Shown: positions 7,835 through 16,842, counted from the first letter of the stretch. The stretch: 64,000 bases of DNA from Burkholderia sp. Bp8992 (GCF_003853705.1 NZ_QTQI01000005.1:186001-250000); one strand, 5' to 3'. A program made the numbers and translations. The notes: generated from the sequence alone by a model not told the origin.

Positions 7835-8779
7835 TCAGGCGAGCGTCGCATCGTGCAGCGACGACGCGGCCGGATGGCCGGCGAATTCGACGGTCGTCAC
7901 GCCGAGCATCGACGGCAGCCGGTCGTGCGGCACCGTGAGCGGCACGGGGCCCGGGCCGTTGCCGGCCGTCGGCTGCGGGAACGCGGTCGAGCGCGCGGTG
8001 TGGAACGTCACGTTGCCCTCGACCTTCGACACGATCTGGTGGATGTGCCCGTTCAGCACCGTGACCGAGCCGAAGCGGCGCAGCAGCGCCATCGTCTGAG
8101 GCGCGTCGCCGGTACCCCAGCCCCACGGCTCGTAGATGGTCCACATCGGCATGTGCGAGAACACGACGATCGGCGTGCTCGACGAACGCCCCTTCAGATC
8201 CTGCGCGAGCCACGCGAGCTGCTCGTCGCCGAAGCTGCCGAGCCCGTTCGGCTTGAAATGCATCACGTTGACGAGGCCGATGAAATGCACGCCCGCGTGA
8301 TCGAAGCTGTAATAGCCGCGGTTGTCCGATGCCTTGCCGAACCGGCCGAAATATTCGGCACCCGAACCGTCGGTGACGTCGTGTTCGCCGGGGACCGTGT
8401 GCAGCTCCGGCACGCGCAGCGCGGACAGCAGCTGCGATGCGTGGTCGAATTCCTCCGGCTTGGACAGGTGCGTGATGTCGCCCGTATGGATGGCCAGCGC
8501 GGGCATCGCGGGCATCCCGTTGACGAGTTCGATCGTCTGCTTCAGCGTGGCCGACACGTCGGGATTCGCGTCCTTGTTGAAGCCGATGTGCGTATCGCTG
8601 ATCTGCACGAACAGCGGCTTGCCCGCATCGGCCGGGCGCGCGTCGCCGGTCTGCGCGAGCGCGAGGTCGAACGGCGTCAGGATGCCGCCGGACAGCGTAA
8701 ACAGCGTGCCGAGGCCGCCGAAGGCCATGCATTGCAGGGCTTTGCGGCGCGACGGGCGGGTAGGGGTCGATGAAGACAT
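7835..8779 (-). CDS. Tat-exported calcineurin-like metallophosphoesterase
   Basis: The 314-residue protein has a twin-arginine leader (SRRKALQ, then a hydrophobic stretch ending at LALAQ). The metal site follows the calcineurin pattern: SDTHIG with Asp62 and His64, HTGDITH, GEHDV, FSHMPMW and NGHIHQ. In the usual GNHD motif the bridging Asn is replaced by Glu, a deviation that may tune the metal centre. Expected activity is periplasmic hydrolysis of a phosphomono- or diester. It is cotranscribed with the cupredoxin. It is divergent from a PiT phosphate transporter across an intergenic region holding Pho-box-like repeats, which fits a phosphate-scavenging role. The start at 8779 gives the complete Tat signal without the basic, low-complexity extension upstream. 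Confidence 0.87.
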   Translation of the reverse strand: MSSSTPTRPSRRKALQCMAFGGLGTLFTLSGGILTPFDLALAQTGDARPADAGKPLFVQISDTHIGFNKDANPDVSATLKQTIELVNGMPAMPALAIHTGDITHLSKPEEFDHASQLLSALRVPELHTVPGEHDVTDGSGAEYFGRFGKASDNRGYYSFDHAGVHFIGLVNVMHFKPNGLGSFGDEQLAWLAQDLKGRSSSTPIVVFSHMPMWTIYEPWGWGTGDAPQTMALLRRFGSVTVLNGHIHQIVSKVEGNVTFHTARSTAFPQPTAGNGPGPVPLTVPHDRLPSMLGVTTVEFAGHPAASSLHDATLA

Positions 8780-8946
8780 GTGAGCCTCGCAATCGTATGA
8801 CGAAACCGGACGGCCGGATCGTCCTGGAATAAGCCGGCGCCTTCGCATGCCATACCGGCGAAGCGGCGGATTTATTCCCGCGCGTGACAAGGTCGAACAC
8901 CCGTGTTTTCGGCTTGGCGGGCGACGTGCGATGCCTCGAGGATGAC

Positions 8947-8990
8947 CTGTCAATGTCCTGTAAGTGACACGTCACATTTGCGTCACGACC
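8947..8990. promoter_or_regulatory. Pho-box-like array of four 11-bp-phased repeats
   Basis: Between the divergent phosphoesterase and PiT genes, heptamers recur every 11 bp: CTGTCAA at 8947, CTGTAAG at 8958, ACGTCAC at 8969 and GCGTCAC at 8980. PhoB binds direct repeats of CTGTCAT-type heptamers with 11-bp spacing. The first two units fit best and the other two are degenerate. The array is ~45-90 bp upstream of the PiT start and ~170 bp upstream of the phosphoesterase start, so it could serve either or both. PhoB control is inferred from motif and gene content. Confidence 0.6.
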
Positions 8991-9034
8991 GATCGATAGC
9001 CTGCCACTCCGAGTCACCTCTCCGGAGCCCCTTC

Positions 9035-10624
9035 ATGCCGAATCTCGCGGCAACGGAAACCAGCGGTGCGGTCAGCCATCGCACGCGCACCATCAGCCTT
9101 GCGCTGTTTTTCCTGATCATTGCCTGCGGCATCGTCTATGTCGGTGTTCATCTCAGCGCCGATCTCAGTCCCGTCAAGGAAAGCTCGGCCCTCCCGTTCC
9201 TGCTGCTGATCGTCGCGCTGCTGATCGCGCTCGGCTTCGAGTTCGTGAACGGCTTTCACGACACCGCGAACGCGGTCGCCACCGTCATCTATACGCATTC
9301 GCTCGACCCGCACCTCGCGGTCGTCTGGTCGGGCCTCTGGAACCTGTTCGGCGTGCTCGTGTCGAGCGGTGCGGTCGCGTTCGGCATCCTGCAGTTGCTG
9401 CCGGTCGAATTGATCCTGCAGGTCGGCAGCGGCTCGGGCTTCGCGATGGTGTTCGCGCTGCTGATCGCGGCCGTCACGTGGAACCTCGCGACCTGGTATT
9501 TCGGCCTGCCGTCGTCGAGTTCGCACACGCTCGTCGGCTCGATCATCGGCGTCGGCCTGATGAACCAGATCGTCAGCGGCCCGTCGGGCACGAGCGGCGT
9601 CGACTGGAACCAGGCACTCGGCGTCGGCAAGGCGCTGCTGTTCTCGCCGCTGATCGGCTTCGTGCTGTCCGCGCTCGTATTGCTGTTGCTGAAGGCGCTC
9701 GTGCGCGTGCCGGCGCTGTACCAGGAGCCGAAGGGCAACAAGCCGCCGCCGTTCTGGATTCGCCTGCTGCTGATCCTGACCTGCACGGGCGTGTCGTTCG
9801 CGCACGGCTCGAACGACGGGCAGAAGGGCATGGGCCTGATCATGCTGATCCTGATCGGCGTGATGCCGACCGCCTACGCGCTGAACAAGGCCGTGACGCC
9901 GGACCAGACGAGCACGTTCGTCGCGGTCGCGCGCCACGCATCGACGACGCTCGTCAAGTACGCGGACCCGGCCGTGCAGTCCGCCAACCCGCGTGCCGAG
10001 GTCGAAGCCTACGTGCGCACGCACAAGCTGACGCCCGCGACGATTCCGGCGCTGGGCAAGCTTACCGACACGATCGCCGACCAGGTCGCGCAAGCAGGCG
10101 GCATTTCGAGCGTGCCGCAGAACCTCGTCGACAACGTGCGCAACAACATGTACGTCGCGTCCGAGGCGATCCGCCTGATGGAGAAGGCGAAGACGCCGGC
10201 GTTCCCGATCGAGGATGCGAGCGCGCTCGAAGCGTTCAAGAAGCAGATGGACCGCGCGACGAAATTCATCCCGACGTGGGTGAAGGTCGCGGTCGCGATT
10301 GCGCTCGGCCTCGGCACGATGGTCGGCTGGAAGCGGATCGTCGTGACGGTCGGCGAGAAGATCGGCAAGTCGCATCTCACCTACGGGCAGGGCGCGTCGG
10401 CCGAAGCCGTCGCGATGCTGACGATCGGGATGGCCGACGCGTACGGGCTGCCGGTATCGACGACGCACGTGCTCGCGTCGGGCGTGGCCGGCACGATGAC
10501 GGCGAGCGGCGCGGGCCTGCGCTGGGATACCGTGCGCAACCTCGTGCTCGCGTGGGTGCTGACGCTGCCCGCGTCGATCGCGCTGTCGGCCGTCCTGTAC
10601 TGGGCGCTGCACGGGCTGTTCTGA
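9035..10624 (+). CDS. PiT-family inorganic phosphate transporter
   Basis: The 529-residue inner-membrane protein carries both PiT signature repeats: FVNGFHDTANAVATVI in the N-terminal half and FAHGSNDGQKGMGLIM in the second. A long cytoplasmic loop separates the halves (residues ~310-440, rich in A/T/V with KYADPAVQ), and a C-terminal membrane block follows. These low-affinity carriers import phosphate or metal-phosphate with protons. The ATG at 9035 was chosen because it follows CGGAGCC and gives the expected short cytoplasmic N-terminus. The upstream region has Pho-box-like repeats, although pit genes in other bacteria are often PhoB-independent or repressed, so the direction of control is open. 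Confidence 0.92.
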   Translation: MPNLAATETSGAVSHRTRTISLALFFLIIACGIVYVGVHLSADLSPVKESSALPFLLLIVALLIALGFEFVNGFHDTANAVATVIYTHSLDPHLAVVWSGLWNLFGVLVSSGAVAFGILQLLPVELILQVGSGSGFAMVFALLIAAVTWNLATWYFGLPSSSSHTLVGSIIGVGLMNQIVSGPSGTSGVDWNQALGVGKALLFSPLIGFVLSALVLLLLKALVRVPALYQEPKGNKPPPFWIRLLLILTCTGVSFAHGSNDGQKGMGLIMLILIGVMPTAYALNKAVTPDQTSTFVAVARHASTTLVKYADPAVQSANPRAEVEAYVRTHKLTPATIPALGKLTDTIADQVAQAGGISSVPQNLVDNVRNNMYVASEAIRLMEKAKTPAFPIEDASALEAFKKQMDRATKFIPTWVKVAVAIALGLGTMVGWKRIVVTVGEKIGKSHLTYGQGASAEAVAMLTIGMADAYGLPVSTTHVLASGVAGTMTASGAGLRWDTVRNLVLAWVLTLPASIALSAVLYWALHGLF

Positions 10625-10645
10625 TTCGCGCCGGGGGCGCGACGC

Positions 10646-10668
10646 CCGGCCGCGCGGCACGCGGCCGG
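10646..10668 (+). terminator. GC-rich 9-bp hairpin between PiT and ABC genes
   Basis: CCGGCCGCG at 10646-10654 pairs with CGCGGCCGG at 10660-10668 over a 5-nt loop. It has no T-run. It may attenuate read-through from the phosphate transporter into the ABC permease gene. Confidence 0.4.
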
Positions 10669-10704
10669 ACCCATCGATTTTCAATTCAACACAAGACGCT
10701 ACCG

Positions 10705-12459
10705 ATGGATATCAGTTTCTTCGATCCGAATCGCACCGCCAACGCGTCCGCGTGGCGCGTGCTGCCCAACCGCTGGGACGTGGTCGCGTTTCCGCTGATC
10801 ATCGGCATACTCGCGATGGCGATCGTCGGCTTCCACCAGACGATGGCGCCGATCGGCGTGCTGCAGACGCAGAAGATCTCGCTCGATCCGTCGAACCTGC
10901 CCGAATACGCGTTGCGCACCACGCTGCGGATGCTGGCCGCGATGGTCGCGTCGCTCGCGTTCACGCTCGTCTACGGCACGCTCGCGGCCAAGAGCCGCCG
11001 CGCGGGCATGGTCCTGATCCCGATCCTCGACATCCTGCAGTCGGTGCCGGTGCTCGGCTATATCTCGTTCACCGTCACGTTCTTCCTCGCGCTGTTTCCG
11101 GGCCGCGTGCTCGGCGCCGAGCTCGCGGCGATCTTCGCGATCTTCACGAGCCAGGCATGGAACATGACGTTCAGCTTCTACCAGTCGCTGCGCACGGTGC
11201 CGCGCGACCTGAGCGAAGTGTCGCGCGGCTTCCACCTGACGCCGTGGCAGCGCTTCTGGAAGCTCGAGGTGCCGTTCTCGATGCCGGGCCTGATCTGGAA
11301 CATGATGATGTCGATGTCGGGCGGCTGGTTCTTCGTCGTCGCGTCCGAGGCGATCACCGTCGGCAACCAGACCATCACGCTGCCGGGCATCGGCGCGTAT
11401 CTCGCGCAGGCGATCTCGGACAAGAACCTCGGTGCCGTCGGCTGGGTGATCGTCGCGATGTCGGTCGTGATCCTGGCCTATGACCAGTTCCTGTTCCGCC
11501 CGCTCGTCGCATGGGCCGACAAGTTCCGGATGGAGAACACCGCGTCGGGCGATGCGCCGCAGTCCTGGCTGCTCGACATGATGCGCCGCACGCACCTGAT
11601 CCATCAGCTGCTCGTGCCGGCCGGCTGGCTGCTGTCGCAGGCCGCGCGGATTCCGTTGCGCCTGCCGTCGCTGCAGGGCACGCGCTCGCGCGGTGCGTCG
11701 GCGCGCCGTTCGTCGCGCATCGGCGACATCGTGTGGGGGGCGTTCGTGATCCTGCTGACGGTGTACGTCGTGTGGCGTGTCGTCAGCTTCGTGTCGACCG
11801 GCGTGACGATGGGCGAGGTCGGCCACGTGCTCGTGCTCGGGCTCATCACGCTGCTGCGCGTGCTGATCCTGATCGCGATCGCGTCGGTGATCTGGGTGCC
11901 GCTCGGCGTGCTGATCGGGCTGCGCCCGGCGCTGGCCGAGAAGATCCAGCCGCTCGCGCAGTTCCTCGCCGCGTTCCCGGCGAACCTGCTGTTCCCGGTG
12001 TTCGTGATCGTGATCGTCCACTTCCACCTGAACGCGGACATCTGGCTGTCGCCGCTGATCGTGCTCGGCACGCAGTGGTACATCCTGTTCAACGTGATCG
12101 CGGGCGCGATGTCCTATCCGAACGACTACAAGGAAGCGACGAAGAATTTTCGCATCCGCGGCTGGCAGTGGTGGCGGCAGGCGATCCTGCCCGGCATCTT
12201 CCCGTACTACGTGACCGGTGCGATCACCGCGTCGGGCGGCGCGTGGAACGCGAGCATCGTGTCCGAGTTCGTGCAGTGGGGCGACACGAAGGTCGTCGCG
12301 CACGGCCTTGGCTCGTACATCGCGCAGACCACGGCCGCCGGCGATTTCCCGAAGATCATCCTGGGCATCGCCGTGATGTCCCTGTTCGTCACCCTGTTCA
12401 ACCGTCTGCTGTGGCGTCCGATGTATGCCTACGCGGAATCCCGGCTCCGTCTCGATTGA
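10705..12459 (+). CDS. Fused two-domain ABC transporter permease (NitT/TauT-like)
   Basis: The 584-residue protein contains two BPD_transp_1 permease modules in one chain. The first (residues ~70-270) has an EAA-type loop around LTPWQRFWKLEVPFSMPGLIWN. The second (~370-580) has one around GWQWWRQAILPGIFPYYVTG. Residues ~290-345 form a basic cytoplasmic linker (RSRGASARRSSR). Normally these permeases are separate ~250-residue homodimer subunits, so one chain can form the whole pore. The ATPase gene follows after 11 bp. No periplasmic binding-protein gene is adjacent, which leaves the substrate undefined. Nitrate/sulfonate/taurine-type transporters are the nearest class by sequence pattern. Confidence 0.88.
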   Translation: MDISFFDPNRTANASAWRVLPNRWDVVAFPLIIGILAMAIVGFHQTMAPIGVLQTQKISLDPSNLPEYALRTTLRMLAAMVASLAFTLVYGTLAAKSRRAGMVLIPILDILQSVPVLGYISFTVTFFLALFPGRVLGAELAAIFAIFTSQAWNMTFSFYQSLRTVPRDLSEVSRGFHLTPWQRFWKLEVPFSMPGLIWNMMMSMSGGWFFVVASEAITVGNQTITLPGIGAYLAQAISDKNLGAVGWVIVAMSVVILAYDQFLFRPLVAWADKFRMENTASGDAPQSWLLDMMRRTHLIHQLLVPAGWLLSQAARIPLRLPSLQGTRSRGASARRSSRIGDIVWGAFVILLTVYVVWRVVSFVSTGVTMGEVGHVLVLGLITLLRVLILIAIASVIWVPLGVLIGLRPALAEKIQPLAQFLAAFPANLLFPVFVIVIVHFHLNADIWLSPLIVLGTQWYILFNVIAGAMSYPNDYKEATKNFRIRGWQWWRQAILPGIFPYYVTGAITASGGAWNASIVSEFVQWGDTKVVAHGLGSYIAQTTAAGDFPKIILGIAVMSLFVTLFNRLLWRPMYAYAESRLRLD

Positions 12460-12470
12460 GAGTAAGCGCG

Positions 12471-13820
12471 ATGCAACAAAATTCGACTGTTATCAACGCT
12501 CCCGCCAAGACGTCCCAGCCGCTGCAGCCGCCGCGTCTCGGCGAGGAAATCCTGCGCGTCGAGCACGTGAACCGCGGCTTCAACAAGTCGCAGGGCGAAC
12601 TGCTCGTGCTCGACGATGCGAACCTGTCGCTGCGCGAAGGCGAGATCGTCGGGCTGCTCGGCCGGTCCGGCTCGGGCAAGTCGACGCTGCTGCGCATCAT
12701 CGCCGGCCTGATCGAGCCGACCGGCGGCGAAGTGACCTACCTCGGCAAGCCGCTGAGCGGCCCGGCCGAAGGTGTCGCGATGGTGTTCCAGACCTTCGCG
12801 CTGTTCCCGTGGCTCACCGTGCTGCAGAACGTGGAAGCCGGGCTGGAGGCGCTCGGTGTCGGCGCACGCGAGCGGCGCGAGCGTGCGCTCGCGGCGATCG
12901 ACCTGATCGGCCTCGACGGTTTCGAGAACGCGTACCCGCGCGAACTGTCGGGCGGCATGCGCCAGCGCGTGGGCTTTGCGCGCGCGCTCGTCGTCGACCC
13001 GACGATCCTGCTGATGGACGAGCCGTTCTCCGCACTCGACGTGCTGACGGCCGAGACGCTGCGTACCGATCTGCTCGACCTGTGGACGCAGGGCCGCATG
13101 CCGATCAAGTCGGTACTGATCGTCACGCACAACATCGAGGAAGCGGTGTTCATGTGCGACCGGATCCTCGTGCTGTCGTCGAACCCGGGCCGCGTGATCG
13201 CCGAGATCAAGGTGCCGTTCAAGCATCCGCGCAACCGGCTCGACACCGATTTCCGCAAGCTCGTCGACGACATCTACGCGAAGATGACCGCGCGCCAGAC
13301 CGGCGAGGCGACGAAGAAGGGGCTCGAGCTTGGCAGCTGGATGCCGCGCGTGTCGACCAACCTGATGGCCGGCCTGATCGAGACGCTTGCGATGGCGCCG
13401 TACCACGGCCGTGCGGACATGCCGGAAATCGCGCGCACGCTGCATCTGGAGGTCGACGAACTGTTTCCGATCGCGGAAGTGCTGCAGTACCTCGGCTTCG
13501 CGGACGTGCGCGAAGGCGACGTGTTCCTGACGCCGCCCGCCCGCGTGTTCGCGGAATTCGGCACGCAGGAGCGCAAGCTGATGTTCGCCGACCATCTGCT
13601 GAAGCACGTGCCGCTGGCTGCCCGGATCAGGAAGGTGCTGAACGAGCGTCCGGGCCATCGCGCGCCGCGCGTGCGCTTCGAGCAGGAGCTGGAGGATTTC
13701 CTGTCCGACGAAGCGGCCGAGGAAACGCTCGATGCGGTGATCGACTGGGGGCGGTACGGGGAGGTCTTCTCGTACAACGACAAGACGGAAGTGTTCAGTC
13801 TGGAGGACGTCGAGAGCTGA
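12471..13820 (+). CDS. ABC transporter ATP-binding protein with C-terminal AAA-associated domain
   Basis: In this 449-residue protein residues ~26-270 form a NitT/TauT-type ATPase: Walker A GRSGSGKS (64-71), Q-loop VFQTFALFPW, signature LSGGMRQR, Walker B ILLMDEPFSALD and switch His in VTHNIEEA. The remaining ~170 residues form a separate helical domain (LAMAPYHGRADMPEIARTL and onward), of the kind called AAA-associated C-terminal domain; it is absent from standard transport ATPases and may sense a ligand or regulate. It starts 11 bp after the fused permease gene and surely works with it. The substrate is unknown. Confidence 0.9.
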   Translation: MQQNSTVINAPAKTSQPLQPPRLGEEILRVEHVNRGFNKSQGELLVLDDANLSLREGEIVGLLGRSGSGKSTLLRIIAGLIEPTGGEVTYLGKPLSGPAEGVAMVFQTFALFPWLTVLQNVEAGLEALGVGARERRERALAAIDLIGLDGFENAYPRELSGGMRQRVGFARALVVDPTILLMDEPFSALDVLTAETLRTDLLDLWTQGRMPIKSVLIVTHNIEEAVFMCDRILVLSSNPGRVIAEIKVPFKHPRNRLDTDFRKLVDDIYAKMTARQTGEATKKGLELGSWMPRVSTNLMAGLIETLAMAPYHGRADMPEIARTLHLEVDELFPIAEVLQYLGFADVREGDVFLTPPARVFAEFGTQERKLMFADHLLKHVPLAARIRKVLNERPGHRAPRVRFEQELEDFLSDEAAEETLDAVIDWGRYGEVFSYNDKTEVFSLEDVES

Positions 13821-13847
13821 CGCCTGCGCCCGGATGGCGAGCGATCG

Positions 13848-14726
13848 TCATTCGGGCAGATCGCGCCGGCTCATATCCCACTCGGTTCCGTCCGCATTGA
13901 GCCGCTCGATCTTCTCCATCCGCTGCCGCGCCAGCTCCGGCAACTGGTTCGTCACGCCGATCACCAGCGCTTCGGCGAGCGCCAGCGCCGGTACGTTGGT
14001 CTGCAGCATCGCGAACGGGCGCCCCTGGATCCGCAGCACGATCTCCGCGAACTCGCTGATCGGGGAGCGCCATTCGTCGGTGATCAGCAGGATCCGCGCG
14101 CCGAGCCGGTGCGCGGCCCGCGCGAAGCGGATGCTGTCCTTCTGGTAGCGGCGAAGGTCGAAGATCACGAGCACGTCGTCACGCCCCATGTCGGCCAGCG
14201 CGACCGACGCGAGATTCACGTTCGGCTCGACGTACTGCACCTGCGGCCGCGTATAGGCGAGCATGAACGAGAACAGCGACGCGAGCGGCGCCGTATAGCG
14301 CCCGCCACCGCAAAACACGCGAACATCCGGATCGGCCAGCACCGCCACGGCTGCGTCGAACGCGGCCGCGTCGAGCCCTTCGATCGTGGTCGCGAGCGAT
14401 TCGGACAGCCGCTGGAAGATCGCCGAATGACTGTCGCGCGTGCCCGTTTCCGAATGGAACGCGTCCATCCGCGCGAGCGGTGAATTCATCGCAGTGTCGA
14501 TCTCGTCGTGCAGCGCCTGCTGGAACGACGAGTAATTCGGAAAACCGATCCGGACGACGAAGCGGAATACGGTCGGGTCGCTGACTTCCGCCTGCTTCGC
14601 AAACTGCGCGATCGGGCCCAGCCCGAGACTGGGATAGCGATCCAGCAACGCCTGTGCAACCTTTTGTTCCGACGGCGTGAAGCTATCCATCTGGGATAAC
14701 AGCAACGCCCTGATGCTCGTCCCCAT
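13848..14726 (-). CDS. MurR/RpiR-family transcriptional regulator
   Basis: The 292-residue protein has an N-terminal RpiR helix-turn-helix domain (residues ~1-77; FTPSEQKVAQALLD, then FAKQAEVSDPTVFRFV as the recognition region). A C-terminal SIS domain (~120-260; VRVFCGGGRYTAPLA and ALAEALVIGV) normally binds a phosphosugar, although some members respond to amino-acid or organic-acid ligands. The start at 14726 (MGTSIRALL) matches the family N-terminus; the longer frame adds about 21 unlikely residues. The gene is divergent from gamma-glutamyltransferase, and the shared intergenic region carries inverted TGTAATAAAACA-type motifs, so it is a good candidate regulator of ggt. Confidence 0.88.
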   Translation of the reverse strand: MGTSIRALLLSQMDSFTPSEQKVAQALLDRYPSLGLGPIAQFAKQAEVSDPTVFRFVVRIGFPNYSSFQQALHDEIDTAMNSPLARMDAFHSETGTRDSHSAIFQRLSESLATTIEGLDAAAFDAAVAVLADPDVRVFCGGGRYTAPLASLFSFMLAYTRPQVQYVEPNVNLASVALADMGRDDVLVIFDLRRYQKDSIRFARAAHRLGARILLITDEWRSPISEFAEIVLRIQGRPFAMLQTNVPALALAEALVIGVTNQLPELARQRMEKIERLNADGTEWDMSRRDLPE

Positions 14727-14875
14727 CGGGCACTCCAGCTCTCTTATCTGTATGACAAACGGCAGACCGCAATCTGCCGACGACTCCACGCATGTTAGCC
14801 GATTGACGTACGGCGGGCCGAGTACGTCCCGGTATTAGAGGGACGCATCGCCCTGCCGCCTGCTTCGTGCATCGA

Positions 14876-15007
14876 TGTAATAAAACAAACATATGTCGGT
14901 CGTCGTCTCGGCGGATCATCGCTCATAATTGAGTAATAACCCTAGTTTTTGACGCAAAAAGACGAGTGTTATGATCGCGGCCTTGCGGGAATGTATTGTT
15001 TATTACA
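14876..15007. promoter_or_regulatory. Inverted TGTAATAAA(A)CA motifs in the rpiR-ggt intergenic region
   Basis: TGTAATAAAACA at 14876-14887 and, on the opposite strand, TGTAATAAACA (read as TGTTTATTACA at 14997-15007) flank a 109-bp AT-richer region between the divergent RpiR gene and ggt. Known RpiR/HexR-type operators have TGTAAT/ATTACA half-sites. I propose these as operator halves; this is inference. The remainder of the 364-bp gap holds no gene I can see. Confidence 0.45.
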
Positions 15008-15090
15008 TGTCCGGATGCGCTGCGTCGGCACACGATTGCACGGTCGCGCAGCCCGGCCCGGCCCGGTTTATTTGTCTGGAGGATTCCGTC

Positions 15091-16842
15091 ATGAGGCGGC
15101 TCGTAGTACTCACCCTGTTGTCGGCCCTGAGCGTGAGCGCGTTCGCTGCGTCGACCCCCGCGGTCGAAGCGAAGAACGGCATGGTCGTGTCGTCGCAGCA
15201 CTTTGCGTCGCAAATCGGCGTCGACATCCTGAAGGAAGGCGGCAACGCGGTGGACGCCGCGGTGGCGGTCGGCTATGCGCAGGCCGTGACCAACTCCTGC
15301 TGCGGCAACATCGGCGGCGGCGGTTTCATGACCGTCCACCTGGCCGACGGCCGCGACCGCTTCATCAACTTCCGCGAGACCGCGCCGGCCGCGGCGTCCG
15401 CGAACATGTATCTCGATGCGGCAGGGAACGTCATTCCGGACGAAAGCCTGTACGGCTATCGCGCGGTCGGCGTGCCGGGCACGGTGGCGGGCCTCGATCT
15501 CGCGCAGCGCAAGTACGGCAAGCTGACGCGCAAGCAGGTGATGGCGCCGGCGATCCGGCTGGCGCGCGACGGCTTCGTGCTGACGCGCGGCGACACGGAC
15601 ATCCTCGACACAACGGTCGACCGCTTCAAGAAGGACCCGGAAGCCGCGCGCATCTTCCTGCGCCCGGACGGTACGCCGCTGCAACCGGGCGACCGCCTGG
15701 TGCAGAAGGACCTGGCCCGCACGCTCGAGCGCATCGCGGAGCAGGGGCCCGACGCGTTCTATCACGGCGAGATCCCGAAGATCGTCGAGGCCGCGGCCAA
15801 GCGCGGCGGCGGCGTGATCACGGCCGCCGACTTCGCGTCCTACCGCGCGCAGGACATGGCGCCGCTGACGTGCACGTATCGCGGTTACGAGTTCGTGTCG
15901 GCGCCGCCGCCGAGTTCGGGCGGCGTGACGATGTGCGAGACGCTGAACATCCTCGAGGGGTACGACCTGCGCAAGCTCGGCTACCAGTCGGCCGCGGTGG
16001 TGCACTACATGACCGAGGCGATGCGGCACGCGTACGAGGACCGCAACACGCTGCTGGGCGATCCGAACTTCATCGACAATCCGGTCGCGAAGCTGACGAG
16101 CAAGCAATATGCGGCCGAGCTTCGCAAGCAGATCAGCGGCGACATGGCGACCGCATCGGTCGACGTGCAGCCGGGCGTCGGCGTGCACGAGAAGCCGGAA
16201 ACGACGCACTATTCGATCATCGACCGCGATGGCAATGCGGTGTCGACGACCTATACGGTCAACGGCCGCTTCGGCGCCGTGGTGATCGCGCCGGGCACGG
16301 GCTTCTTCCTGAACGACGAGATGGACGACTTCACGGTGAAGGTCGGTGCGCAGAACCTGTTCGGCCTCGTGCAGGGCACGCGCAACTCGATCGCACCGGG
16401 CAAGCGTCCGCTGTCGTCGATGGCGCCGACCATCGTGAAGAAGGACGGCAAGGTGTTCATGGTGGTCGGCTCGCCGGGCGGGTCGCGCATCATCACGATC
16501 ACGCTGCAGACCGTGCTGAACGTGATCGACTACGGGATGACGCCGCAGGATGCGGTCGATGCGCCGCGCGTCCACCATCAGTGGCTGCCCGACACGGTCT
16601 ACTACGAGACGCGCGGCCTGTCGCCCGACACGCTCGCGATCCTGCGCAACATGGGCTACAAGATGGTCGAGCAGACGCCCTGGGGCGCGGCCGAGCTGAT
16701 CATGGTCGGCCTGCCCGGCACCGAAGCGGCGAGCCGCCAGAGTTCCGGCAACGATTCGTCGGTGTCCGGCAACGTGCGCGTCGGCTACGTCTACGGCGTC
16801 AACGATCCGCGCCGTCCGGCCGGCTCCGCGATCGGCTACTGA
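15091..16842 (+). CDS. ggt: Gamma-glutamyltransferase (periplasmic)
   Basis: The 583-residue precursor of a heterodimeric Ntn-hydrolase has a signal peptide ending at SAFA (residues 16-19). The self-cleavage site is at the TTHYS motif with the predicted nucleophile Thr371, preceded by KPE, as in characterised GGTs. The substrate-binding GGSRIITI motif is near residues 468-475, and the lid/NDEMDDF region follows the nucleophile. The enzyme cleaves the gamma-glutamyl bond of glutathione and related compounds in the periplasm, or transfers the glutamyl group. The ATG at 15091 is preceded by TGGAGGA about 8 bp upstream and starts the signal peptide. The next gene on the strand is a glutamate/dicarboxylate symporter, suggesting uptake of released glutamate. 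Confidence 0.95.
   Translation: MRRLVVLTLLSALSVSAFAASTPAVEAKNGMVVSSQHFASQIGVDILKEGGNAVDAAVAVGYAQAVTNSCCGNIGGGGFMTVHLADGRDRFINFRETAPAAASANMYLDAAGNVIPDESLYGYRAVGVPGTVAGLDLAQRKYGKLTRKQVMAPAIRLARDGFVLTRGDTDILDTTVDRFKKDPEAARIFLRPDGTPLQPGDRLVQKDLARTLERIAEQGPDAFYHGEIPKIVEAAAKRGGGVITAADFASYRAQDMAPLTCTYRGYEFVSAPPPSSGGVTMCETLNILEGYDLRKLGYQSAAVVHYMTEAMRHAYEDRNTLLGDPNFIDNPVAKLTSKQYAAELRKQISGDMATASVDVQPGVGVHEKPETTHYSIIDRDGNAVSTTYTVNGRFGAVVIAPGTGFFLNDEMDDFTVKVGAQNLFGLVQGTRNSIAPGKRPLSSMAPTIVKKDGKVFMVVGSPGGSRIITITLQTVLNVIDYGMTPQDAVDAPRVHHQWLPDTVYYETRGLSPDTLAILRNMGYKMVEQTPWGAAELIMVGLPGTEAASRQSSGNDSSVSGNVRVGYVYGVNDPRRPAGSAIGY

Noticed and set aside
9478-12459. A plus-strand frame joining the PiT and ABC permease regions
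   Set aside because: Its first part is an out-of-frame Arg-rich translation of the PiT gene. Only the part from ATG 10705 is a real permease.
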